From a virus, in IMG/VR virus record IMGVR_UViG_3300042868_006792, positions 1-28,442 of that record: a stretch of DNA of 28,442 nucleotides; one strand, 5' to 3'. Both the position numbers and the translations under genes were made by a program. Of the stretch, positions 7,253 through 16,885 are shown in pieces (position 1 is the first letter of the stretch; each line of letters opens with the position of its first letter). The notes under the pieces are model-generated. The model did not search any database. It was not told the origin of the DNA and saw nothing but the letters and a program-made list of their open reading frames with translations.

Positions 7253-10200
7253 TTACACTGATGTAAATGTTGAGTAATTACTTTCAATCACACTTCCATT
7301 TATTAATGTTGCAGTAATTTTTATTCTATAATTATGTGTTGATGGAGGACACGGTCCATTCCAACCATTTATCGCATCACTACCAGGGAAAATAACCTCC
7401 CAATCTGTTGGTTGTGGATTACCATTAATCCAACTACCATTCGCAATGATATTTGTTTGAAGTGGGTCAATATCTGTTACAAACCAATGAATAAAGAACC
7501 CATCAGGACTACTACCCGGAGCATCAATATCTTCACAAAGTAACTCATAACTTAAAACATTTGTTGTGTTAAAATTATTTAAAATCCAAGTTAAATTTGG
7601 ACTATCATTTAAAGACGCACAAAATACTAAATTTTTAAAATTAACCGGAATTAAACCCCCTTCAGTATATGATGTACTATATAACGTCATTGATGGAATA
7701 CCTTTTTTACAAGTTGAGAAAATATCGATACTACATCCATTAGGAAACTCTGCATTACATTCAGTTTTAAACGTATACACAATATTACCACTACTTGTTT
7801 GCGAATACGTTACATATCCAGAAACATTTAATGTAACTATTGTTTCTCCATTAGTCGGTGGTATTAATATTACTTTTATAATATCCCCACTATTTGTTTG
7901 TAAAGTACCAAGATATATGTTAACATCAAAATTAGGACCAAACGAATAAACAAGACTTGTAACCCCATTTGGTGTAGTTATATATATCTCACCATTAACA
8001 TCAGCCGCTTTACAATCACTCCAATTTCTTAAATTTGTTGGACAATCACCATCAAGAGGTAGAACATCAAGAGCTTTTATACAATCTTCACAAGGTGTTC
8101 TATTTGGAATATTAGGGAATACTGTTACACCACCCGTAAAGTAATTATTAGGATATGTTACACCAAACCATTGGTTTTGTAATTGTTGTAAATTACTACC
8201 AATAGCCATTAATTGCCAACAAACTCTACTAGGTATGTGTAATACAACATCATTAATTAGATTACCAGGAACTGCCGGAACCGGTTGAATTATTACCGTT
8301 GTTTCAGATGGACGTCTAGTACCACAAATCATATATACGTAATACATAGTTTTTGATGTTGTCGATGGAGTCATTGTTGGTGTATTAGTCGGTGTTTGTG
8401 TCTGCGTTTGTGTCTGTGTTGGAGTTTTTGTTACTGTTTGTGTTGGAGTTTTTGTTACTGTCGGTGTTGGAGTTTTTGTTACTGCCGGTGTTGGAGTTTG
8501 AGTCGGTGTTACCGGAGGTGTACTACCAACAGTTGCTGTCGGAGTTGGTGTGCGTGTAGGTGTAGTAGTTATTGTAGGCGTTTGAGTCATTGTTTGAGTC
8601 ATTGTTACTGTAGGTGTCGGTGTATAAGTTGGTGTTGGTGTTGGAGTTGGTTTAGGACAAACACAATTAATACCGTAATCGATATACATTTCTACCAAAA
8701 CATTTGAATTATGCAATGATGTTGGGTCACAATTTGTTGTAACCGTTATACTATTATTAAAAGGGTCTAAAGTTACATTACCTGACCCAATTTGAGGACA
8801 CGATTCTATCAATGAAGTAACCGCTGAAAACCATAATCCATCGGTAGGATAGTCAGTTAAGGATGTACTATTATAAAATATTATAGAATTAACACAATCC
8901 CCAACTGTTACTTGCGCCGTAAATGTCGCTGCTGTTAATTCACAATTATAATAACCTGAGGTTAATAACGCTTGAGAAATTAATTCATTATATCCTTCAT
9001 AAAAATATTGTTTTGGATTAGATTCAATAACAATACTATCACTTAATCTCCCATCACAAACATTATAATAACCCGTAGAACTAAATTCCGTGTAACCTCT
9101 AATAGGTCTTAGTTTTGTTTTAGAACAACCCGCACTATCAACAATTCTAACTGAATAATCACCCGAAGGTAAATCAGGTATAGTCATAACTGTTGTCCCA
9201 ACAGTATCCCCATTAAAGTATAATGTAAATGGTGGAGTTCCATTAGTAATATAAGCAGTAATTAAACCATCATTATCATATGAATCAACCCCTAATAACT
9301 GAAAATCAATTGTGTTTGATTGACTAATTGTAAATGGTTGTATTTGTTTACAAAATAATGAATCTGTAACAATAGCAACATAATTACCACTAACTAAATT
9401 ATTAAACGTATACGAAGTTAATGATACATTATAAATAGATTGTCCATCAATCTGATATATATACGGTGGAGTACCTCCACTAGTTATATTTAAAATAACA
9501 GAACCATTATCACCATTACAAGTTGTTCCGGTGGTTGAAGTTATCAAATCAAACGTAACAACATTATTAATTGTATAGGCACTTGTAAATGAACAAGCCC
9601 CATTATCTGTAATATCTAAAGTATAATTACCTGAAGATAAATTATTAAAAATCCAACTTGACTCATAAACAGTGTTTGAATTTTGATTCCCTAATGAGTC
9701 CGTTAAGGTAAATGTATATGGTGAAACACCCCCAAATACCACAATAGGACCAATAGCTCCCGATAAATCATTACAAGTTGAATTTGTAATATTCACTGAT
9801 ATTACCGACATACCTTGTGGTGTCAATAAATTTGTACTTGTTGTAAAAGTACATAATCCAGCATCAACTACTTGAATTGTAAATCCTCCCGGACCTAACC
9901 CTGTAAAAATAACTGTTCTATCAAATGTAATATCCGTAACACCATTTGAACCTAAATAATAAAATGGTGCGGTACCACCAGTTATAATAATTTCAATCTC
10001 ACCATCTGAAGTAAAACAAGTTGGTTGTGTTAAATAAATTGCCCCTAATCCAACAGGGGATATAGTATTTATAACTGTCGTATTAGATATTGAACAATAA
10101 CTACTATCAGTTACGGTAACAGCATAAGTTCCTTCGGTTAATCCTGTTATACTATCATTTGTACTTCCGTTAGACCATAAATAAGTATAAGGAGCAGTAC

Positions 10201-10807
10201 CTGTCAATCCTGTTATAAATATTTTTCCAGAATTAACCCCACATCCGGCATCATCAACAGTATATAACCCAAAACTTAAGTTTGAAGAACTTTTAACAAT
10301 CACACTCTCAGATTTTCCCGTACATCCACCACCATCATTAGCAATAACATAATAGGTTCCAACAGATAAGTTGTCAAAAACATAAGAATTATTTGCTGGA
10401 TAAAATGTAGATATTAAACCCGTAATTTCACTATATAACGAAAATACAGCATTTCCGTAAAAATTACTCGTTGATGCCGTTAAAGACCCATTATTGGAAT
10501 CACAAATAGTATTACTAACATCTAATATTGAAACACAGGTTCCGCTAGATATATAAATGTTTACAGGCTGAACAGTATTACCCGAAATACAACTATCAAT
10601 AATATTAAATGAATAGGTGTCTGCTGATAAATTTGTTTGAGTATACGCAGTAACTCCAGCACCTAACGCGGTTGTTCCTGTAATTGGGGATAACCATTGA
10701 ATGGTGTAATCAGGAGCATCACCAAAAATATCAATGGTAAATGAACCTAAGTTAAGATTAGTACAATCCCCTGTTATACTAGCGTTATATGATAAAAGAC
10801 AAGACAT
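7253..10807 (-). CDS. Chimeric tail adhesin: seven SprB-like repeats, Pro/Thr tract, C-terminal PEBP-like domain (1184 aa)
   Basis: Residues 1-572 form seven SprB-like Ig-fold modules of ~75-90 aa, with recurring 'GG..PY.Y', 'L..G.Y...V.D...C' and 'QPTC' elements. Residues ~573-717 are unassigned. Residues ~720-815 are a Pro/Thr/Gln tract, ~816-1040 are unassigned and Cys-containing, and ~1046-1184 match the PEBP/YbhB (Raf-kinase-inhibitor-like) fold: 'SPNLTW', 'EDIDAP' (Asp1093/Asp1095), 'FIHW' (His1107), 'GPCPP' (1151-1155) and a following 'HNYR' (His1158). In cellular PEBPs these residues line an anion/phospholipid head-group pocket. It is last in the minus-strand tail cluster, after a 35-nt gap with a motif shared with the 1752-aa gene. 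A host-contacting fibre is inferred. The repeats and PEBP match are visible in the sequence; the ligand is unknown. Confidence 0.85.
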   Translation of the reverse strand: MSCLLSYNASITGDCTNLNLGSFTIDIFGDAPDYTIQWLSPITGTTALGAGVTAYTQTNLSADTYSFNIIDSCISGNTVQPVNIYISSGTCVSILDVSNTICDSNNGSLTASTSNFYGNAVFSLYSEITGLISTFYPANNSYVFDNLSVGTYYVIANDGGGCTGKSESVIVKSSSNLSFGLYTVDDAGCGVNSGKIFITGLTGTAPYTYLWSNGSTNDSITGLTEGTYAVTVTDSSYCSISNTTVINTISPVGLGAIYLTQPTCFTSDGEIEIIITGGTAPFYYLGSNGVTDITFDRTVIFTGLGPGGFTIQVVDAGLCTFTTSTNLLTPQGMSVISVNITNSTCNDLSGAIGPIVVFGGVSPYTFTLTDSLGNQNSNTVYESSWIFNNLSSGNYTLDITDNGACSFTSAYTINNVVTFDLITSTTGTTCNGDNGSVILNITSGGTPPYIYQIDGQSIYNVSLTSYTFNNLVSGNYVAIVTDSLFCKQIQPFTISQSNTIDFQLLGVDSYDNDGLITAYITNGTPPFTLYFNGDTVGTTVMTIPDLPSGDYSVRIVDSAGCSKTKLRPIRGYTEFSSTGYYNVCDGRLSDSIVIESNPKQYFYEGYNELISQALLTSGYYNCELTAATFTAQVTVGDCVNSIIFYNSTSLTDYPTDGLWFSAVTSLIESCPQIGSGNVTLDPFNNSITVTTNCDPTSLHNSNVLVEMYIDYGINCVCPKPTPTPTPTYTPTPTVTMTQTMTQTPTITTTPTRTPTPTATVGSTPPVTPTQTPTPAVTKTPTPTVTKTPTQTVTKTPTQTQTQTQTPTNTPTMTPSTTSKTMYYVYMICGTRRPSETTVIIQPVPAVPGNLINDVVLHIPSRVCWQLMAIGSNLQQLQNQWFGVTYPNNYFTGGVTVFPNIPNRTPCEDCIKALDVLPLDGDCPTNLRNWSDCKAADVNGEIYITTPNGVTSLVYSFGPNFDVNIYLGTLQTNSGDIIKVILIPPTNGETIVTLNVSGYVTYSQTSSGNIVYTFKTECNAEFPNGCSIDIFSTCKKGIPSMTLYSTSYTEGGLIPVNFKNLVFCASLNDSPNLTWILNNFNTTNVLSYELLCEDIDAPGSSPDGFFIHWFVTDIDPLQTNIIANGSWINGNPQPTDWEVIFPGSDAINGWNGPCPPSTHNYRIKITATLINGSVIESNYSTFTSV
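7256..7672 (-). other. PEBP/YbhB-like domain at the C-terminus of the adhesin
   Basis: These are residues ~1046-1184 of the 1184-aa protein. The ordered motifs are SPxLxW, a D-x-D-A-P element, H-W after a hydrophobic strand, and GPCPPxxHxYR. This is the order and spacing of the phosphatidylethanolamine-binding protein family (YbhB/YbcL-like in bacteria). Both pocket Asp residues and both His residues are kept, so ligand binding may be retained. Confidence 0.82.
8363..8650 (-). repeat. Pro/Thr/Gln-rich low-complexity tract in the adhesin gene
   Basis: About 96 codons (residues ~720-815) encode almost only Pro, Thr, Gln, Val, Met and Lys ('TPTPTPT', 'TQTMTQTP', 'VTKTPT'). It separates the SprB half from the PEBP half and is likely an extended linker. 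Reading the opposite strand gives a spurious Cys/Trp-rich frame. Confidence 0.88.
8416..8505 (-). repeat. 24-bp in-frame tandem repeat
   Basis: Three near-identical 24-bp units at 8416-8439, 8440-8463 and 8464-8487, plus a partial fourth unit to about 8505. Each encodes an eight-residue T-x-x-V-T-K-T-P-type unit. Units differ only at positions near their ends. The length is a multiple of three, so gain or loss of units keeps the frame. Confidence 0.85.
8630..8651 (-). repeat. 22-bp inverted repeat, right copy
   Basis: Reverse complement of 4747-4768. It encodes residues ~720-726 of the 1184-aa protein at the start of its Pro/Thr tract, in the same codon phase as the left copy. Confidence 0.8.
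9092..10807 (-). repeat. Seven tandem SprB-like modules
   Basis: Protein-level repeats at about residues 1-87, 88-174, 175-249, 250-330, 331-416, 417-497 and 498-572 of the 1184-aa protein. Most share a Cys near the module start, 'G.I...I.GG..PY', and 'L..G.Y.V.V.D...C'. They are diverged at the DNA level, so this is an old duplication rather than a recent tandem array. Modules 1 and 2 are the least typical. Confidence 0.78.
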
Positions 10808-10810
10808 TTA

Positions 10811-10837
10811 TTTTATCTAAATTATTGTATAGTTTAT
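10811..10837 (-). promoter_or_regulatory. Bipartite upstream element before the 1184-aa gene
   Basis: On the minus strand ATAAACTAT (10837-10829), then 10 nt, then AGATAAAA (10818-10811), then 3 nt to the ATG. The same two words with the same 10-nt spacer occur before the 1752-aa gene. It may be a phage promoter or a translation enhancer; the sequence does not say which. Confidence 0.45.
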
Positions 10838-10842
10838 TTTTA

Positions 10843-13800
10843 TTAAAATGTTTGACAAACAATATTAAATTGTACCCCAACATTTATTGTTATAGTTTTC
10901 ATTATTTGTGTTGATGAACAGTTAGTATCCCATATTCTAACCATAACGGCATTGCTATCCTCATACCCAAGAATATTCCCTGACATATCTTCATAACGAT
11001 AATCATATCCTAATGAAATCATTTGTTGTAACGTTTGGTCTAATGAGTAATTCCAATCATTTAAACAAGGATAACTATCTGTTATATTATGTGATACACA
11101 ATTAGGTGTATTATAAAGACCAGCACCATAAAAGAATGGTGATTGAGGAATATTAACACCATTTATACGTATGTCAACAAACCATTGGCTACTAATTGAA
11201 TTAAAATCACAATTAAAAAGGGCCGGTGTCGGTCCAAGAGGAGGGTTAAGAGAATTACCAACAACCTCAGACAATACCAAATCAAATCCTTTATCTGGAT
11301 ATCTATCACACAATGTTGACCAAACAGTACAATTGTTTAGATAAATACTACCTATAAATTTACAAGGTTTACAAAGAATCGGTACTAAATCACAACCTTT
11401 TTGTCTTCTCCACACAAATTTTTGTCTATGAAAAATTGAATTCTCTAATTTAACTCCAGTGTTCCAAATAGTACTTGCGGGTATCATTTGTTCAACTAAA
11501 CGAATCCAATAATCCCCCATACCACTAACATAATCAATCATAGTGTCGTATGTGAAATTATCATTTTGAACTCCCGCTAAAGATTCTGACTGTAAATAAT
11601 TCCAATATATTGACGATAACGTTGGGTATCCACTTGTTCCCCCATCAGTAGCGTATTGTCTATTTCTAACATTAATTGTATTTCTCCAAAATGTTTGTGC
11701 AAACTCAAAAAACGATTCTTTTAATGGTTGAGGATTAATAACCGTTGAATCCACCCCACCTCTATGTGGGTATGCAGAAATAGGGTCAGGATTACATCTT
11801 GTTGGTGCAACATAACCTAAACCTTCATTTGCAATAGGATAGTTAAACTGTCTAGACATATACCAAACATCATACACTAATCCTTGTGCAGGGTTTAAAT
11901 ATAAATCAATATTTTTAACATTAATAACTAAATTTTCATTATCAGCATTATATAATGCGTTATATCCTCCGTCTAAATTATTTCTTGTACCAAATTCTGT
12001 ATCAACCCAACTTTTATTATTATCAACAGCAGATGTTAAATTGTATCCCAAATCAGTGAATGGGAATTTTCTATAAACATCTAAATATTCTTGACCATAA
12101 GTGAATGGAGCTAATTTTGTTTGATAATCCGGATTTGACCCTGTAAATACACTATTTGTTAAATCAGGTTGTTCTGGCGACCTATGTTTAGGTGTTGATT
12201 CAAACCATCCACTACCCATTTGATAATAATATGTTTCAGAATTAACCGGTGACTGAGGATAACCATTATTACTAATTGGAAAATCAGTTTTAGTCACATT
12301 AGCTTCTTGAAGAATCGATGTTGTTGTAAAACCTGAGTATTGATTACCTTGTATAGTAAAAGTATAACCACCGTCTAACGTAGGTAATATTTTACTATAG
12401 GTTCCTCCAGATATGTTTGCGTATTGTAAGTCAAAATCTGATATATTTATTTTTTGGTCCGCCAAATAAACATATTCATTAAACTCAACTAATGCGTCCG
12501 GAGCACCAATCAATCTCATTAAAGTTTCAATTGATTTTCGAGTCCCTTTAGATTTAAACAAATAAGCCGAATTAAGAACTAAATTTTTATAATATTGGTA
12601 ATTTAATTCATCGGGTGTTTGAGATTGCCCAACTCCACTAAATTTAGATTTATCCACATTTTTTTGACCAAACACTGACGATAAAAAATCATCATTAGTT
12701 ATTGGTGACATATTTGTAGACCAACCTAATGTTTGAGATAAATTTTTTAATAACTGTGATGGCATATCATTACCTGTATTATAATTTACAGAATTCATAT
12801 AAGCCAAACCATTTATAAATTTCTTAGTTTCATCAAAACTTCTACCATAAATTTGTAATATTTTTTCAATTTTTTGGTCAGAAGTATCAAATTCTTTAAG
12901 TGAATCAGTTGTTAAAAATCTAGAAACAAGATTTGTTTGATAACCATCAAAAGACAAACTGATTTCATTTAACGTTGTTAAATAAGTCGTAAACGAATTT
13001 GTTAAAATATCTAAATTCCAATTACCATATAATGGCCAAGTAACTAATTTATTTTGTATATAATAAGTCCCATCATCATTTTCATTTGGAACTTTAAAAG
13101 TTGCGGTATAAATAGGAACTATATTTCTGTTTAATAAAAATCTTTGAACCTCATCTAAATCTTCATTAAAAACTCTGTTAACTTGATAGTCATTTGGTCT
13201 AATAATTAAATCTTCATATGTTTCGGTTTGACTTGGAAAAATATTACCTTTAAGATATATTTTAAGAACCCCTGTTGTCAAAGACGTTGTTGGGTCAATA
13301 TGTGTAACATCATAACCACTACCACTATAATATAATGAATATTTGGTAAATTGAGTTGTCATATTTCTTAAAGGAGAAACTTGAATTTCTCTTAACTCTA
13401 AATTTCTAGTGGAGTTAACTGTAAAATCAACATCAAATGGATTTCTAATTTTTGGGACACTTATTTCAATACTAGTTTCATCAGTGATTGGATTATAAGA
13501 AATATTTGTCGCTGTTGTACCGGTTATATAATTCTCATCCATAAAAGTAACTTCTAACGCCGCAGGGAATTTACTAATAATGGTTTCAACTGATGTTGAG
13601 ATTCTTTTAACCATTGACCCGTATGAAGTAAAATTAGTTACTTGAGTTAAATCAAAATTTGGATATACTTTAAAATTATTTTCAAAAATAGCTTTTGATT
13701 GTGCAATACTATCAACACCTAACCCTTCTAAATTTATTGGGTTTGAAAATGCTCCTGTTGTAAAAGTTCTATTTGATTTTTCAGTAATACCTGTAGTAAA

Positions 13801-13920
13801 CTCAAAATTACCTTGCGTCAAACCTCCCCCCGCAACAAGTTGGAATCCAACTAAATTATCAGAGAAGGTACCTGCACCTGAGGCTGTTTGTGGCGGACAC
13901 GTAAATTTTTCTATAGCCAT
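10843..13920 (-). CDS. Large baseplate/tail structural protein, tail-protein-I-like motif (1025 aa)
   Basis: This is an unnamed virion protein. Around residues 455-505 it has 'AYLFKSKGTRKSIETLMRLIGAP' followed by 'FNEYVYLAD'. The small-residue, 'KGTRKSIE', amphipathic helix, 'LIG' pattern recalls tail protein I (gpI) of P2-like phages, where a similar 'RGT...' helix occurs. That protein works next to the gpJ homologue, and a gpJ/gp6 homologue is in this cluster. Residues ~810-855 contain 'TIWNTGVKLENSIFHRQKF' and 'VWRRQKGC', then Cys843, Cys850 and Cys853 (C-x6-C-x2-C), a possible metal site. The C-terminal 170 residues look like a separate beta domain. ATG overlaps the preceding TAA by 1 nt (TAATG), implying translational coupling. 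Baseplate role likely; gpI relationship tentative. Confidence 0.72.
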   Translation of the reverse strand: MAIEKFTCPPQTASGAGTFSDNLVGFQLVAGGGLTQGNFEFTTGITEKSNRTFTTGAFSNPINLEGLGVDSIAQSKAIFENNFKVYPNFDLTQVTNFTSYGSMVKRISTSVETIISKFPAALEVTFMDENYITGTTATNISYNPITDETSIEISVPKIRNPFDVDFTVNSTRNLELREIQVSPLRNMTTQFTKYSLYYSGSGYDVTHIDPTTSLTTGVLKIYLKGNIFPSQTETYEDLIIRPNDYQVNRVFNEDLDEVQRFLLNRNIVPIYTATFKVPNENDDGTYYIQNKLVTWPLYGNWNLDILTNSFTTYLTTLNEISLSFDGYQTNLVSRFLTTDSLKEFDTSDQKIEKILQIYGRSFDETKKFINGLAYMNSVNYNTGNDMPSQLLKNLSQTLGWSTNMSPITNDDFLSSVFGQKNVDKSKFSGVGQSQTPDELNYQYYKNLVLNSAYLFKSKGTRKSIETLMRLIGAPDALVEFNEYVYLADQKINISDFDLQYANISGGTYSKILPTLDGGYTFTIQGNQYSGFTTTSILQEANVTKTDFPISNNGYPQSPVNSETYYYQMGSGWFESTPKHRSPEQPDLTNSVFTGSNPDYQTKLAPFTYGQEYLDVYRKFPFTDLGYNLTSAVDNNKSWVDTEFGTRNNLDGGYNALYNADNENLVINVKNIDLYLNPAQGLVYDVWYMSRQFNYPIANEGLGYVAPTRCNPDPISAYPHRGGVDSTVINPQPLKESFFEFAQTFWRNTINVRNRQYATDGGTSGYPTLSSIYWNYLQSESLAGVQNDNFTYDTMIDYVSGMGDYWIRLVEQMIPASTIWNTGVKLENSIFHRQKFVWRRQKGCDLVPILCKPCKFIGSIYLNNCTVWSTLCDRYPDKGFDLVLSEVVGNSLNPPLGPTPALFNCDFNSISSQWFVDIRINGVNIPQSPFFYGAGLYNTPNCVSHNITDSYPCLNDWNYSLDQTLQQMISLGYDYRYEDMSGNILGYEDSNAVMVRIWDTNCSSTQIMKTITINVGVQFNIVCQTF

Positions 13921-14828
13921 TATTGAGTTATATTTGTAAAGTTTTTACTAAAATCTATATTATTACCTCTATCTTGTCTAACCTCATATAATAACTCATT
14001 AAATTGGTCTCTAATTTCATATAAATTGTATTGTTTGTATATGTTATTAGCGTTATCGTATAATGTGTAGATACCGTCATCCATAGATTTAGTTTGATTA
14101 CCATATAGAGCGATTGCCAATGTTGAGAAATCGTGTTCACCAATTTCAATATCCAATGTTATTGGATTAAAGAAAGTATTTGTAATAATTACACCTTGAT
14201 TTGGTTGACCAATATATGGTGTAGCATTTGGCTTATTTGTTGGTGCCGAAGATGGTGTTAACGTACAGAATAATAAATTAGTATTATTGTCAGTATATTT
14301 ATACCTTATCGCTTTTTGTGATGAATTTGTCAAGTTTTGAACTACCGGTTCACAAAAAAATGATGAAGTAATAATTCTAAAAAAATTAGGTATTTTTGTA
14401 CCATCAGCATTTAAATATTCAATTCTAAACCCAACCAATCCTTGATTAACAAATTTGTTACGATAAGTAGACGGAACTTGATTTAAATCAAAAATTAACC
14501 CTTTAACATTAGGAAGAGCAGATAAAACACCACAATCTAATATAGTCGTTCTTATTTGTGCTGGTCTAATAAATATGGTATATATACCTATTTGATTAAA
14601 TTGTTCCGCAGGCAATTTTAAATTATATAAACCCCCTAATATCTCAATACCATTATTAACACCTGTAGTGTCATTATTATAGTAAGGTCTTAAAATAGAC
14701 AATGCGTCCAACTTTGTTAAAACAAAATTATCCGTTTCATCTCTTGATGGTGTATAATTTAAAATTATCTCAACATCTTCCGGACTTACATCAGCCGGTC
14801 TTATTGTTCCATATGTTCCTGTAGCCAT
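13920..14828 (-). CDS. Phage tail structural protein of unknown function (302 aa)
   Basis: No family is recognised. The N-terminal half is mixed alpha/beta with a conserved-looking 'GGLYNLKLPAEQFNQIGIYTIFIRPAQI' stretch. Residues ~195-215 are a Pro/Asn/Ser-rich loop. The C-terminal ~65 residues are helical and charged ('NLYEIRDQFNELLYEVRQDRG'), suitable for oligomerisation. It starts at ATG 14828, 1 nt after the upstream stop, and shares a TAATG junction with the 1025-aa gene. Tight packing between baseplate genes suggests a small structural or connector component of the baseplate or tail tip. Confidence 0.66.
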   Translation of the reverse strand: MATGTYGTIRPADVSPEDVEIILNYTPSRDETDNFVLTKLDALSILRPYYNNDTTGVNNGIEILGGLYNLKLPAEQFNQIGIYTIFIRPAQIRTTILDCGVLSALPNVKGLIFDLNQVPSTYRNKFVNQGLVGFRIEYLNADGTKIPNFFRIITSSFFCEPVVQNLTNSSQKAIRYKYTDNNTNLLFCTLTPSSAPTNKPNATPYIGQPNQGVIITNTFFNPITLDIEIGEHDFSTLAIALYGNQTKSMDDGIYTLYDNANNIYKQYNLYEIRDQFNELLYEVRQDRGNNIDFSKNFTNITQ

Positions 14829-14829
14829 A

Positions 14830-16062
14830 TTATATTTTAGTATTTACATTAAAAAATTTATACCCGTATTTGACTAAATCACCTACGTTGTCAACCTCAC
14901 CCAATCTTTCAACTCTTTCAAGTGCTGAGTTCTTCCCTCGTTCTATAAATATGTTGGATTGCACTTCTGCCTCGTCAATTATGTTCATTAATAAATCATT
15001 TTTAACTATTGGTTCGCAAACTACCATATTAGAGGTTAAACCTGAAGATTTTGCAACAAAAATTGTAGTTCCATTTGAATAATCATAGTAATCAACATCA
15101 TTAATTGTATAGGCAGTATATAATCCATCTACACTTGTTCCAGAATATTTACCAATAGCTCCCGTATTTCCGGTAACTGAAATACCCGGTTTATATTTAA
15201 CCGAACCATATTGTTTTAAATCACTTAATGATGATGTTGTATATCCTGTTATTAAGAAAGGAATTGATTGTCCCGTAAATGGTGGAACATTACCTGTATT
15301 AAATAACCAAATATCGTTTGTTGTTGCATCACAACTTGAATCCCCACTGAATATATAATCGTAAGAAAGTAACGTATTAGACCAGTTACCCCCAGCAGGT
15401 TGAAAATAAGCCGTCCCCTTTTTATTTGTTATTGTAGCACCTGTAAATGGGATATACACCGTTTTTTTAATAATATTTGTTCCCCAAGGACTCATTCCTG
15501 ACAAAACAATATTATATGTTTTACCTGTTGTTACTTGTGGATATGGATGTGATAAAGGTAATGATGATGTTACCGATTGGATAGAAGACCCATCACCCCA
15601 ATCTATTTTATACGTTGAGAATTCCAAATACTTTTTAAACTCTGTATCTGACGTATTATAAAAATAACATCTATATTTGTCCGTACTATTACCAGAAAAA
15701 ACAAAATTTAACATAGTTTCTTGTTGTAAAACCATACCATCAAAGACCGAATAATACCCTACATCCGTTACAGTTTCTGTTAATAAAATTGGGATAGTTA
15801 ATCCGGTTAATAAAGAAGTACCTGATTTGGTTGTCGCCGATGAAATATTAGTAGTGTTTGTTCCTCCTGACAATACTTCCGTCATTGACGAATATACGTA
15901 AGATGTCCCCGTTAAATTAATTTTAAAGGTTTGTGCAGGAATAATACAACACTTATTAACTATTCCGGACCCTGTTATAGTTCCAGCGTCATAAGTGACT
16001 TTAAAAATGTCCCCACTAATGAATTCAGGTGATATTTTGATATGATAATCTCTTTCTGTCAT
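14830..16062 (-). CDS. Tail structural protein with PKD-like segment (410 aa)
   Basis: Around residues 145-205 there is 'YKIDWGDGSS', then 'LSHPYP', then 'GKTYNIVLSGMSPWG'. This 'W/F-GDG...H.Y...G.Y.V.L' order is typical of PKD/Ig-like beta domains in surface proteins. The C-terminal ~60 residues differ, being charged and helical ('LMNIIDEAEVQSNIFIERG', 'ALERVERLGEVDNVGDLVKYG'), and could anchor the protein to the tail. There is no signal peptide, so it is presumably incorporated into the virion rather than exported. ATG at 16062 follows the upstream stop by 1 nt. The role is inferred from context. Confidence 0.68.
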   Translation of the reverse strand: MTERDYHIKISPEFISGDIFKVTYDAGTITGSGIVNKCCIIPAQTFKINLTGTSYVYSSMTEVLSGGTNTTNISSATTKSGTSLLTGLTIPILLTETVTDVGYYSVFDGMVLQQETMLNFVFSGNSTDKYRCYFYNTSDTEFKKYLEFSTYKIDWGDGSSIQSVTSSLPLSHPYPQVTTGKTYNIVLSGMSPWGTNIIKKTVYIPFTGATITNKKGTAYFQPAGGNWSNTLLSYDYIFSGDSSCDATTNDIWLFNTGNVPPFTGQSIPFLITGYTTSSLSDLKQYGSVKYKPGISVTGNTGAIGKYSGTSVDGLYTAYTINDVDYYDYSNGTTIFVAKSSGLTSNMVVCEPIVKNDLLMNIIDEAEVQSNIFIERGKNSALERVERLGEVDNVGDLVKYGYKFFNVNTKI

Positions 16063-16063
16063 A

Positions 16064-16885
16064 TTATGGATTTATATATTCATACCATTTTATTGAACTT
16101 GTTGTCCCAACTCTGTTTACATTATTAAAAACCTCATATGTTTTTTCCGTATAATTTAATCTAACCTCATAGTAGAAATAATCTTCAGGGTTAAATCTAA
16201 ATTTAGCTGGAATATTACTTTGTGGAGTATTAGTCATTTTAACAAACACACCTAACCTAGCATCAAAGAATTTTGCCGTCATATAAAATTTACTAATGTC
16301 CAAGAATTTTGTATTTCTTAACCAATACAAAAAGAACCCTTCTTTATCCCCAACATAATCTAATTGAAATGAAGGGATTTTAATATTAACCGGTGGTTGA
16401 TAAGAAGTAGTTGTCGCAGTTACTGTAAACCCTTGTTGGACCGGTAATATTACCGTAAAATAATTTGTTTGACTAATAGCGTCTTTAGTATCATAAAAAT
16501 CCAATTTAAAAAATGATTTAGTAAACGGTTTTACATAATAATATATTTCAGTTGTCAAAAATCCCTCCGGAATATAACTTGTCACCCAATTATTAGCGGT
16601 AGATGTTAAAACTTGGGATGAAGGATTTGCCGGAACACCCCCATTAATACTAAAAAAATGAAAATCATATTTGATATCAGTTTTAGTATCACTACTATAT
16701 GGTGAGTGAGCAAATCTTAGTATCTCAAAGTCACCAGGAAACCCAACAACCTCTTCAACAACGTTCTGCTGATATTCTTCAACAGCACTATCTTGACCAA
16801 GAAAATCCCATTTAATTTCAATTGGTATATTGATATATTTGTCGCCCTCTTTTGGTAAGGTAAATTTATAACTATTATTATTCAC
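16064..16885 (-). CDS. Phage tail structural protein of unknown function, GTG start (273 aa)
   Basis: No family is recognised. The start is a GTG at 16885 inside the last codons of the preceding gene (8-nt overlap), which implies coupled translation. Residues 1-60 are acidic ('DFLGQDSAVEEYQQNVVEEVV'). The middle is beta-rich with a Pro-containing 'TSYQPPVNIKIPSF' stretch. The C-terminal ~75 residues ('FYMTAKFFDARLGVFVKMTN', 'YYEVRLNYTEKTYEVF') look like a compact beta sandwich. Aromatic-rich composition matches the neighbouring tail proteins. Baseplate or tail accessory protein is inferred from position only. Confidence 0.63.
   Translation of the reverse strand: MNNNSYKFTLPKEGDKYINIPIEIKWDFLGQDSAVEEYQQNVVEEVVGFPGDFEILRFAHSPYSSDTKTDIKYDFHFFSINGGVPANPSSQVLTSTANNWVTSYIPEGFLTTEIYYYVKPFTKSFFKLDFYDTKDAISQTNYFTVILPVQQGFTVTATTTSYQPPVNIKIPSFQLDYVGDKEGFFLYWLRNTKFLDISKFYMTAKFFDARLGVFVKMTNTPQSNIPAKFRFNPEDYFYYEVRLNYTEKTYEVFNNVNRVGTTSSIKWYEYINP

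Noticed and set aside
8363-8650. CRISPR-like short repeats
   Set aside because: Repeats are contiguous, codon-periodic and in frame, with no spacers; they encode a linker.
8396-8707. Cys/Trp-rich open frame on the plus strand
   Set aside because: It is the antisense reading of the Pro/Thr codons of the adhesin; composition follows from the repeat and it lies wholly inside a well-supported gene.
7253-10807. Diversity-generating retroelement variable region
   Set aside because: No reverse transcriptase, template repeat or C-type lectin-like variable domain was seen in the window.
14942-14950. T4-type late promoter TATAAATA
   Set aside because: It lies inside the 410-aa gene on the strand opposite to transcription; expected by chance in such AT-rich DNA.
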